Source: Prorocentrum cordatum
Taxonomy: Eukaryota; Sar; Dinophyceae; Prorocentrales; Prorocentraceae
Length of the DNA: 64,000 nucleotides
Direction: 5' to 3'
Assembly: GCA_963575745.1 (NCBI GenBank)
Contig: CAUYUJ010008557.1
Location: 495,636-559,635 of the forward strand
Positions 50,778-60,783 of the stretch are shown one piece after another (the first letter of the stretch is position 1; each line of letters opens with the position of its first letter). Both the position numbers and the translations under genes were made by a program. A model generated the notes under the pieces. The model did not search any database. It had not been told where the DNA came from and saw only the letters and a list, made by a program, of their open reading frames with translations.

Positions 50778-53700
50778 ATGACGCCGAAGCCGAAGGAGTG
50801 CGTCCACAAGAAGACAGTGAGGATCGAGGCCGACGCGCTGGCGACAGTGATCGCCGAGGGCACGCCGCAGGACGCTGCGCTGATGGAAGGCGCGGCATGG
50901 ACTAATCCTTGTGAGGGCCCAGGAGGAGAGGAAGAGGAGAATGAGGGGGAGGACGTCGACTATGAGAAGGTGGAGGACGACGATGAGGAGGAGGAGGACG
51001 AGGAGGAGGACCAGATGAGGATGATCAGGAGGAGGAGCAGCAGGACAAGGGAGGAGGAAGAGGAGTCGATCCATCGACGCCGACTCGCTATAGCAGGCCC
51101 CACCTCGCTGGAGCCTTGGGGGCCCTTGGGGGCCCTTGGGGGCCCTTGGGGGCCCTTGGGCCTCGATCGGCCCTCGGTCGGTCCTCGAAGGAGGAGATCG
51201 ATGCGTCGAGGATCGGCCCCCTCCCCCAACGAGGCATGAGTGTGCCGAGCTACACGTACAGCGTGCGCAACTTCGCGCACAGGCCGTGCATGAAGGAGCT
51301 GAAGGCTGCATGGCAAGAGGAATGAGGATGATAGGGATGAGGATGATGAGGATGAGGATGAGGATGGGGATGATGATGAGTTTGCTGATGATGATGACGA
51401 TGATGATGATGATGATAATGATGATGATGATAATGATGATGATGATGATGATGATGAAGATGAGGATGAGGATGAGGAGGAGGAGGATGAGGAGGAGGCG
51501 GAGGAGGAGGAGGCGGAGGGTGGGAAGAGAAGGAGGAGGAGGGAGGAACACGATGAGGGTGAGGAGGAGGATGAGGAGGATCAGGAGGAGGATGGAGGGG
51601 AGGAGGAGGATGAGGTCGGGAAGGAACGACGAGGAGGATTAGGATGAGGATGAGGATGATAATGAGGATGATGATGAGGATGAGAAGCTGCTGCGGATGA
51701 TGATGATGAGGATGAGGGGGGGGGGTGGGGGGGGGGGAGGAGGAGAAGGAGGAGGAGGAGGAGGAGGATGGGCAGGGAGAACCGCCGACAGGGCTGGGAG
51801 AAGCTGCTGCGGCTCCTCGACACCGTGGGCGGCGGCTTGCGATTTTCGCAGAAGACCATGGAGGCACCGATTATGAACACGACGATGAGGACGACGATGA
51901 TGATGACGATGATGGTGATGATGATGACGATGATGTTGATGATGACGCTGATGATGATGATGATGATGATGCTGGTGATGTTGACGACGATGATGGTGAT
52001 AATGATGGTGGTGATGATGATGCTGGTGATGATGACGATGATGATGATGCTGATGATGATGATGCTGATGATGCTGCTGATGATGATGCTGGTGATGTTG
52101 ACGACGATGATGGTGATACTGATGGTGGTGATGATGATGCTGGTGATGATGACGATGATGATGATGCTGATGATGATGATGCTGCTGATGATGATGATGA
52201 TGATGATGATGGTCATGGCGATACTGGCGACTAGGCGAAGAATATGACGAGGAGGAGACGAGAAGGGGGAGGAGGGCGACGACGATGCGGGGAGGGTGGA
52301 GGAGCATCGATGAGGAGAAGCAGGAATATTAGGACGAGGGAGGGTGAAGATCAGCTCTCGGGAAGAGGAGGATGAGGAGGAGCAGGGGGGGGGGGGGGGG
52401 GGGGATCGGAAGAAGACGGAGGATCGAGGGGGGCCGAGGGGGGCCTCGAGGGGGGCCAGCCGATCGAGGGGGGCCGAAGGACGGGCCGAGGAGGCGATCG
52501 AGGGGAACCGAGGGGGGCCGAGGGAAGCCGAGTCGCGAGGCTGGCTGGTCCGCGCTCTGGGAGAAGACGCTGCTCAAGGAGCACAAGGCGCTCGCGGGTC
52601 GCAAGATGGCGATCTCGAAGCTGGAGGCGGTGCGGTTCCGCAGGGACCAATCGATCGGGGTCGACGGAGGAGGATCGAGGAGGAGGAGGAGGAGGAGGAG
52701 GAGGAGGAGGACGAGGGAGCAGGAGTCGGATGAGGAGGAGGAGGAGGAGGAAGAGGAGGAGGAGGAGGAGGAAGGGGGAGGAGAGGGAGGAGGAAGGGCG
52801 AGGAGGAGGAGGAGGATGATCACATGAGGAGGCGGAACAGGAGGAGGAGGATGAGGATTGAGGCTTGAGTTTTTGGGAAAACGACGTCTTGAAAACAACT
52901 GTGTCTTGAGACTGTTCTAAGTTCATGGGGGCCATGGGCAAATAAAAGTCTGGCCTTGAAACAACGCCCTTCGGTTCAGACATTCTCGGGGCACCCGGCG
53001 ACGATGACAGCGATGACAGCGTGGCGCCCCAAGGTTTCTACAAGCGCGGATGATCAGGATGATGTTCTCGCACTGCAAGAGGTGCGGGCTGGACCACGTG
53101 GAGATCGACGAGCGCGAGCCGATCGATGATCAAGATGAGGCCGCGTTGGAACGGGAGGATGGAGGAGTAGGAGTGAGAGGGTGATGAGGGGGGAGGAAGA
53201 AGAAGAAGATGCGGAACGAGGAGGGTCGAGGAGGAGCGATGCAGGGAGGAAGCACGAGGAGGACCCTCGAGGGGAGGATCGAGGAGGAGGGCGCGGAAGA
53301 GAGGGAAGATGAGGGACGAGGAGGAGAGGGGGCGGAGGAAGAGGAGGAGTAGGAGGACGGTTTGAAACATCGGCTTTTTTGAAACGTAATCCAGGTCATG
53401 GTGGTGACTTGGATTACGTGGTGCCTTGCTGACTCTTCGAAAAGTCAGCGAGGCACCACGTCTTGAAGATCCAGACCTGGTTTCCCCCTCCCGTTTCCCC
53501 CTCCCATCTGATCCGAGCGAGGCGGATTCGGACGTCGAGGACGAGCAGCTGCAGAAGTACTTGATAGAGTACCACACGCACAAGCAGGACATCGCGCCGC
53601 GGTCGACGTCGTCGTTCCTGAATTGACGACGAGCGGCGAACGAGTATGACGATCGATCGCGCAATCGATCGATCGATCGATCATTCGATCGCCCGATCGG

Positions 53701-55598
53701 TCGATTGACGCCGCGGACGTCGCGAACGTCGCGGATCGACCAACGACGACCGAAGAACGAGGAGGAGGGAAGGAGGAGATAAAGAGGATGAGGAGAATGA
53801 AGAGAAGGAGGAGGATGAGGATGAGGAGATAAGGATGATGAGGAGAATGAGGAGGAGGAGGAGGAGGAGGAGGAGGAGGAGGGGGAGGAGTAGGAGGAAC
53901 AGGAGCAGGAGCAGGATAAGGAGGAGGAGAGCAGGTGCAAGAGCAGGAGACGGACGAGGAGGATGAGGAGGGTGAGGGGGAGGGGGATGAGGGGGGGGAG
54001 GAGGAGCAGGAGGAGGGGGAGGAAGAGGTTCATCCAGGAGGAGAAGACAGAAATTGCGCTGCCCCGCAGGACGATCCACGGCAGGCGCCCATCGGTACCC
54101 TCTCGGACGACAACGACACGTTCACGCTGGACTCCGACGAGGATGAGCAATTGCCCTTGCCGCGTCTCCGTGGTGCTTCGCCCGCGTCGCCGTCGGCGGC
54201 CAGCGCGCCAGATGATCAGAAGATGCAGCAGACGGCCGACGTGAGGCGCTGGACGACGGGCGAATTGAAAGACATGCACATCCCGTTCTTCAAGAGCATG
54301 CACGGCCACCCCAGCGTGCACAAGCGCTCGAAGATCTCTCAACCGTCGGGTTCGAGGTCGAGCGGGTCCGGGCACGCCCCGCAGCCCATAGCGCTGCCGC
54401 CCTGGGAGGCGCCCGACCCAGTTGTGAAGGGCAAGGGCAAGGGCAAGGGCAGCAAGGGCAGCGGCAGGGGCAAGGGCGCCAGCACGGACGACAAGGCCCA
54501 CGCCGAGCCCGCGACCGCGGAGCCCAAGGCTAGCGCCAGCAAGGCCCCTAGCCTGATCCTGAGACCGAAGACCAAGCATGACATGCCGCCGCCTCGGGCG
54601 GAGCCCAAGGCTAGCGCCAGCAAGGCCTCCCAGCTGATCCTGAGACCGAAGCTCAAGCGTGACATGCCGCCGCCTCCGACTCCGAGCAGGGGCAAAGGCG
54701 AGGGCAAGGCGCCAATGGCCGACGCTGGCGCGGGCGCTGGCAAGGGCGAGCCCAAGAAGAGCACGGGCAAGGGCGAGGACAAGATCGATCCCTCGGATGC
54801 TGGCGCTGGCAAGGGCAAGCACAAGAAGAGCACGGGCAAGGACAAGATCGATCACTCGAAGGCTGGCGCTGGCGCGACCAAGGGGAGCAAGGGCAAGGCC
54901 AAGGGTCGCAAGGGAGGCAAGCAACACCGAAGAAGAAGGCCAAGCCTGCCGAGGAGAGCCAGGATGCCGAGATCGGGCACTGGCGCGAGAGCGACGCGGA
55001 CGACGATGATCCTGAAGAGGGCGAGGAGCCAGCACAAGATGAGGATCAACATGAACAGGACGATGAACAGGACGGTGAACAGGACGGCGAACAGGACGGT
55101 GAACAGGACGGTGAACAGGACGGTGAACATGACGGTGAACAGGACGACGCGATCGGTGAACAGGGCGACGCGATCGGTGAACAGGACGTCGTCGGTGAAC
55201 AGGACGACGTCATCGGTGAAGAGCCGCCCCTGGATGATGAAGATTCTGACGATGACGGGGCTGGCGAGCAGGATACACAGGATCCCACCTCAGTGGAAAC
55301 GGTCGGCTTCAAGCTGGGCGGGGTGTACTACAGGATCAAGGAGAGGAACCGCTTCAGTGAGAAGTACATCTCGCTGACGATCTCGGCCGACGGCGACCCG
55401 CGCAAGAGCCTGGTGCAGGTCAGCTTCGACCAGTGCGCGGCCTTCAGCGGGCCGCTCGGCACGGACACCGACCTCCGCACGGCTGCCGCGTTCGCGAAGA
55501 AGCTGAAGCAGAAGCTCGTGAACAAGAAGGTCACGATCAAAGGGGGCGCCTACAAGGTGCGGGACGAGCTCATGTCGGAGTACCAGGCCACAGTGTAG
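50778..55598 (+). CDS. Gene D: paralogue of gene B in the second element
   Basis: Inferred exons are 50778-50910, 51234-51312, 51776-51863, 52540-52634, 53058-53133, 53522-53587 and about 54070-55598. Phases agree across all junctions up to the last exon. Donors appear to be GT (50911, 52635), GC (51313, 51864) and GA (53134, 53588). The exons at 52540 and 53058 have exactly the lengths of their gene B partners (95 and 76 nt). The exon at 53058 holds HCKRCG. The last exon has Lys/Gly repeats, SLILRPK units repeated twice, EQDG repeats (55047-55200) and a folded C terminus of about 100 residues (TVGFKLGGVYYRIKERNRF). A frame change near 54,917-54,930 is needed to join the basic part to the acidic EQDG part, so this copy may be damaged. 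Function is unknown. Confidence 0.55.
51117..51162. repeat. Four tandem 10-bp units in a gene D intron
   Basis: GGGGGCCCTT repeated four times in a GAG-rich intron. It is self-complementary in part (GGGCCC). Confidence 0.75.
51870..52215. repeat. GATGAT array with 117-bp higher-order period
   Basis: GATGCTGGTGATGTTGACGACG occurs at 51968 and again at 52085 with near-identical text between, so the triplet repeat carries a longer period. It fills the intron after the exon at 51776. Confidence 0.65.
53385..53460. repeat. Two adjoining hairpins in a gene D intron
   Basis: The first stem CGTAATCCAGGTCA/TGACTTGGATTACG (53385-53398/53405-53418, one mismatch, 6-nt loop) abuts the second stem 53417-53434/53443-53460 (18 bp, one mismatch, 8-nt loop). 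They lie in unique sequence within an otherwise polypurine intron. Confidence 0.65.
53645..53704. repeat. GATC-rich run
   Basis: Tandem GATCGATC and related CGATCG words downstream of the exon at 53522. Shorter versions occur near 50008 and 50114. Confidence 0.7.
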
Positions 55599-56188
55599 GA
55601 GGGAGGAGCACGATCGAGGAGGAGGAGGAGGAGGAGGAGGAGGAGGAGGAGGAGGAGGAGGAGGAGGAGGAGGAGAGGAGGAGGGGGAGGAGGAGGAGGA
55701 GGAGGAGGAGGAGGAGGAGGAGGAGGGAGGAGGAGGAGGAGGAGGAGGAGGATCGAGGAGGAGGAGGAGAGAGGAGGAGGAGGAGGAGGAGGAGGAGGAT
55801 GAGAATGATCAGGAGCAGGATCGAGCCTCGATCGAGGTCTGCGACTAGACCTGGTTTTTCCAGCGCATGGAGGCCTTGCAAGTTGAGGCCTCGCCCCCAC
55901 TTGCTGGGCCCCCACTCGTTGACCAGCCAGGCCTGGTCAAATTTCGAGGCCTTGCTCGACGAGTAGGCCGTGCTCCAGCTGGGCAAGCTTCTCAATGCGT
56001 GCCTGGCCCAGCCAGGCCCGTGCTGGTGAAGGACCCGCGGTGCAGAGGGAAAGAGGGTGGGGCGGGGGGGAGAATGATGGGGGATTCGAGGAGGAGGAGG
56101 ATGAGGAAGATCGAGGAGGAGGAAGAGGAGGAGGAGACGGAGGAGGGGGAGAAGGAGGAGGAGGAGGTTGGAGGAGGAGAAAGGAGGA

Positions 56189-56232
<44 letters not shown>

Positions 56233-56372
56233 GTGGAGGAGCGGAGGAGGAGGGAGGCGGGAGGAGGGGGGGGAGGGGGAGGATCTGAGGCGGAACAGGA
56301 GGAGAGGAGGAGGCAGACCGATGATGAGAGGGAGGAGAGGGACCCTTTGGCCGTTTTTTTTTTCTTTTTTTT

Positions 56373-56404
<32 letters not shown>

Positions 56405-56429
56405 TTTTTTTTTGGTTTTTCATATTATA
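55599..56429. repeat. GAGGAG polypurine and a long T run downstream of gene D
   Basis: GAG runs (55615-55800 and 56085-56340) surround about 200 bp of unique sequence (55830-56040). A T run with few interruptions occupies 56356-56420. Minus-strand Leu/Pro/Ser ORFs here come from composition. Confidence 0.7.
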
Positions 56430-57050
56430 AACCTGGATCCTCCTAGATTCCGTCGTGCCTCTTCTCCCTCCCCGCCTCCTCCTCCTCCTCGACCTCCCCA
56501 TCTTCCTCCTACTAGTCTCCACGGTACCTTCTCCCTTCCGCTCCTCCTCCTGCTCCTCCTCCTGCTCCTCCATGCTGCTGCTCCTCCTGCTCCCACGGTC
56601 TCAGCCTACGGTTATCCTGCTGCGTTCTCCTTCCTCCGCGCAGGAGTTCGGCGAGCTCGAGGGCTCCATCGCCGAGCTCGAGAGGAGCTTCATCGCGGAG
56701 CCGACGGGCTTCATTATCTTTTACAGGTGGGCTCTTTTTATTTATATATATATAACCTGGATCCTCCTAGATCTGTCGTGCCTCTTCTCCCTCCTCCTCC
56801 TCCTCCTCCTCCTCGACCTCCCCATCTTCCTCCTACTAGTCTCCACGGTGCCTTCTCCCTCCCGCTCCTCCTCCTGCTCCTCCTCCTGCTCCTCCATGCT
56901 GCTGCTCCTCCTGCTCCCGCGGTCTCAGCCTACGGTTATCCTGCTGCGTTCTCCTTCCTCCGCGCAGGAGTTCGGCGGGCTCGAGGGCTCCATCGCCGGG
57001 CTCGAGAGGAGCTTCATCGCGGAGCCGACGGGCTTCATTATCTTTTACAG
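56430..57050 (+). repeat. Tandem duplication of 324 bp containing a possible exon
   Basis: Units start at 56430 and 56754 (AACCTGGATCCTCCTAGA). Each contains CT-rich DNA, CGCGCAG, an 83-nt exon-like segment (56644-56726 and 56968-57050) and GTGGGC. The segments encode EFGELEGSIAELERSF and EFGGLEGSIAGLERSF, and both end TTTTACAG|GT. They differ at very few positions. Confidence 0.65.
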
Positions 57051-57400
57051 GTGGGCCAGGGTGAGGAGGAGGAAGATGAGCAGGAGGCTGATGATGATGC
57101 TGATGCTGATGATGCTGATGACGACGATGATGATGATGATGATGATGATGATGACGATGATGATGATGATGATGACGGTGATGATGATGATGATGAGGAG
57201 GAGGAGGAGCAGGAGGAGGACGAGAGAGGAGAGGAGGCAGGTGGCTCAAGCTCGAGGACCCAAGGACCTACGCATCCAGGAGAGGGCATCAGGGAGCAGG
57301 AGAATCGAGGCGGAGGCGGAGGGCGACGGAGAGGGGGATCGGGAGAAGGAAGAGGAGGATGATGAGGAGGATGAAGAGGAGGAGGAGGAGGAAGTAGCTC
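57051..57400. repeat. GATGAT/GAGGAG simple repeat
   Basis: A triplet repeat follows the second exon-like segment. A short, possibly coding stretch at 57410-57500 has no partner elsewhere. Confidence 0.6.
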
Positions 57401-57644
57401 CTCCCTCGATCAACTCGAATGGATTTGGGCTGAGCCAGGTGAGTGCCACCTCGGCACGGGCTGCTGCAGCGCATGCGCCCTGCGGCGCAACGACGGCGAG
57501 CTAGCTCGGAATGAGATGTGTGCTCTGGACTCCCGAGGGGGGAAAAACCGCAGTGCGACGTCCAGGTGGCCAGGAATCAGGCCAGGCACATCCAGGTGTC
57601 CAGGAACCTCCAGGCGTCAACTCGCGGGACTGGAAAGTTCCGAA

Positions 57645-57770
57645 GTGTCGAAAAACCACCAGCTTAGAAGACCAAGCTTGGAAATCGAGGCCTCGAAAAA
57701 AAACCACCAGCTTAGAAGACCATGCACGCCTGGAACTTGAGGCCTCTAAAAACCACCAGCTTATAGAAAT
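57645..57770 (+). repeat. Three copies of an ACCACCAGCTTA unit
   Basis: AAAACCACCAGCTTAGAAGACCA occurs twice and once in shortened form (near 57652, 57702 and 57749), about 50 bp apart, with CTTGGAA/CTTGAGG text between them. Confidence 0.6.
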
Positions 57771-58485
57771 ACATGTGTTGCAGATCTCGACGTCCGATTT
57801 TGGCCTCAGCCTTGAGACGTGGATATTGCGCAGACAATTTGGCTCGAGTGGTGAAGCGCACACAGCTGCTACTGTGATCATCGCTCTGGCTTGCAGCAGG
57901 CGAAGTGGATTGAAAGGTTTGCACCGACGCGATTCGATTGGTAGATCCAGATGGCGAGGGGGAGGAAGGGGAGCAACAACAGCAGCAACAATAACCGCAG
58001 CGGCAGCAAGAGTAACAAGCTGAGGAGGAACACTTCGATCGAGGTAAGCAGAGCAGCAAACCGAGAGCAAGAAGAGGAGTCAGGAGAAAAAGAAACTTGA
58101 GCAGATGAGGCAGAGGAGGAGGAGGAGGAGGGGGAGGGGGGAGGAGCAGGAGGAGGAGGGGTAGGAGGATGAGGGGGAGGAGGATGAGGAGGAGGGAGGA
58201 AGGAGGAGGAGGAGGAGGGACGAGGAACGGGGACGAGGAGGAGGAGGAGGCGGAAGAGAAGAGGAGGAGGCGGAGGAGAGGAGGATGAGGGAGGAGGGGG
58301 AGGAGGGAAGAGTGGGAGGACGAGGAGGGGGAGGAAACGTGGGGAAGAGGACAGAGACCAGGAGCGAACAGCGAAACACCGCGCGGGCACGGAGCAACGA
58401 CCAGCGAGCAGGGAGAGCCACGGAGACGAGCGGGGGGGCAGGGAGTAACTAGACATGGGGGCAACCCAAAACGAAACACACACAC
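57771..58485. other. Unassigned DNA, then polypurine
   Basis: Unique sequence to about 58,090, including CTTGCAGCAGGCGAAGTGG near 57891, a word seen again near 60045 and 60150. GAGGAG text follows to 58,330. No gene is supported. Confidence 0.4.
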
Positions 58486-58559
58486 ACACACACACACACA
58501 CACCACATCAAAAAAAAAACCCATACCTCCGGCCTCCCGCCTGCCCCCACACCCCCCCC

Positions 58560-58616
<57 letters not shown>

Positions 58617-58640
58617 ACCCCCCCCCCCCCCCCCCCCCCA
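58483..58640. repeat. (CA)n followed by a long poly-C run
   Basis: CA repeat at 58478-58502, a short poly-A, then about 85 nt of nearly pure C ending at CACACC. A poly-G run lies 270 bp downstream (58911-58939). Confidence 0.85.
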
Positions 58641-58738
58641 CACCGCAAGCGCCCCAACCCGCGAAACACGGGACTCGCATGGGGTACCCGGCGCCCCCTA
58701 GGCCAAGGGAACGGGAAGGGAGCGAGAGAGCGCGCCGC

Positions 58739-58756
58739 GCCCAGGTGCACCTGGGC
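58739..58756. repeat. 18-bp perfect palindrome shared with the first element
   Basis: GCCCAGGTGCACCTGGGC, identical to the core of 18731-18750. Confidence 0.75.
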
Positions 58757-59149
58757 TTCGGCACCGAGGCAGCCCGCGCGGACAACTTGACGGGATTTGA
58801 TGGTACTGACGCGCGGCCACTGGCTCAACTTGATTTGATTTGCACTTTTTTGCTTGGGTCGAGGGCGCGCGCGGGTTCGTGCACCGCCCTCCCCCTCGCC
58901 GTGTCTGTGCGGGGGGGGGGGGGGGGGGGGGGGGGGGGGTGGCCGAATCCCGCGCGCGTCCTGCATGGTCGGCAGCGCCAATCAGTTGCGGACCATGCTT
59001 AAAAGTTTCTTGTCTCATGAAAAAAATGTTTACAACTATTGAAAATCAGCAGCGCAGATCGGGTGGGCGCAATGCCCGATCGACATGCGTTTCGAGTTTT
59101 TCACGTGTTCCGAGTTGTTCGAGTTTCCCATCGAGTTTTTCATGTTTCC

Positions 59150-59329
59150 ATCCAGTTTTCATGTTTTTTTTTTTTTTTTTATGTTTTTCGTGTTGTTCGC
59201 GTTTTTCAAGTTGCCCGTCGAGTTTTTCATGTTCGTTTCATTTTATATATATATAAAAAACAAAAAGTTTTTCATGTTTTTCACGTTTGTCTCGTTTTTC
59301 CTGTTTTTCCAGTTCGCGATCGAGTTGTT

Positions 59330-59375
<46 letters not shown>

Positions 59376-59644
59376 TTTTTTTTTTTTTTTTTTTTTTTTT
59401 ATTTTTTTTTTTAAAAAAAAAAAAAAAATAAAGTTTTTCATGTTTGTGTAGGTTTCCATGTTTTTCGAGGTTTGTCATGTTTTTCAAGTTTCAATCGGGC
59501 TTTTCCATTTTTTATATTATTTATATATATATATATATATATATTATATATTAAATATATATATATTATATATATAGATAAAAAAAAAATGTTTTCCGGT
59601 TTTTTCGAGTTTCCGCCCGTCGAGGTTTTTTCAGGTTTTTTTTC

Positions 59645-59702
<58 letters not shown>

Positions 59703-59940
59703 TATATATATATATTATATATATTATAATATATATATATAGAGATATATATTATATATATATATATATAATATATAGATATATAAAAAAAGTTTTTCGA
59801 GTTGTTCGAGTTTTCAAGTTTTTCAAGTTCCAATTCGAGTTCTGCATGTGTTTTTTTTTCATGTTGTTTTCATGTTTTTTTTTTCGCGTGTTTCGAGTTT
59901 TTCCAGTTTTTGTTGTTTTTTCAATGTAGTTTTGGGTTTT
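59150..59940 (+). repeat. T-rich satellite with TTTTTCATGTT/CGAGTT units and TA runs
   Basis: Units such as TTTTTCATG and GTTTTTCGAG alternate with very long T runs (59331-59412, 59640-59699) and TA microsatellites (59517-59580, 59700-59786). It occupies the position of the T-rich satellite upstream of gene C, though the units differ. Lys/Tyr/Ile or Phe ORFs here are artefacts. Confidence 0.8.
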
Positions 59941-60039
59941 GCTGCGCGCGAGCCGCGGGCGCTGTCTGGCACTCGTTTTGCGGCGCGGGGTGGGGCGCGC
60001 GTCGCCCGCCCCGCTTTTCCGTTGGCGCTCGCGCTTCAG

Positions 60040-60200
60040 CCAGCACGCAGCAGGCGAAGTCGGGCGCCGCTTGCAGGCCCAGATATTGCACATAGGTGAC
60101 GCAGGGGATAAGGAAGTGCGGCGGGAACGCTGCGCGCGCGCCGCTAGCTTGCAGCAGGCGAAATGGACGTCGCCTGCAGACATGGATATTGCAAGTTGTT
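60040..60200 (+). repeat. GCAGGCGA…GATATTGCA pair upstream of gene E
   Basis: CAGCAGGCGAAGT…GCAGGCCCAGATATTGCA (about 60050-60090) and CAGCAGGCGAAAT…GCAGACATGGATATTGCA (about 60150-60198) are related copies. A similar arrangement precedes gene C at 20371-20418. From 60200 to 60783 nothing else is recognised. Confidence 0.55.
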
Positions 60201-60783
60201 TTTTTTTAAAAGTAGGTGGGGTTAGGAGGGGTTCTGCGCGGGTGGGGGAAGGTACCTTGCGCGGTGCCCCGATACCGAGGGGGCGGGTGGTTCACTTGGG
60301 CATGCGGGGCAGGCGCGGTGTGGGCGGTGGAGGGGGGGGGGGTGCAGGGGCCGAAGATACAACGTACGCCCGCCCGCCTGCCCACCCCATCAACGAAAGA
60401 AATACAAGGCGTCTCTGGATCTACCGATCGACCCACGTGCGACGCCCTATTCTTTTTTTTGCAGAACTCGGCCTCGAGGCCGACGCCCTTGGCCAGGGGC
60501 CCGATCGATTCGTCGGCGCCCGAGGCCTCGTGAGGCCGTAGCCAAAAAACCACATTCGCAGGCCTGCTGTCTGAGTGGGCGTCCAATGTATATATGTATG
60601 GCGACCCTGCGACGCGGTGCCAAACCGACTCGCCGATCGACAACCCGACTGGCAAGAAGATAATTGCGCCTCGGCTCGTGTGGGCAATGATCATATATTT
60701 CTCCAGGACCCCCTGGGTTTGCGGCGCGCGGGCGCGAAGGTTGTGCAGAACGCGTCGCCAATGTAGATTGGACTTCCCAGGCG

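Noticed and set aside
58552-58640. Gly-rich protein from the minus strand of the poly-C run
   Set aside because: A homopolymer translation only.
59238-59459. Lys-rich minus-strand ORF in the T-rich satellite
   Set aside because: It is poly-A/poly-T translated; there is no evidence of coding.
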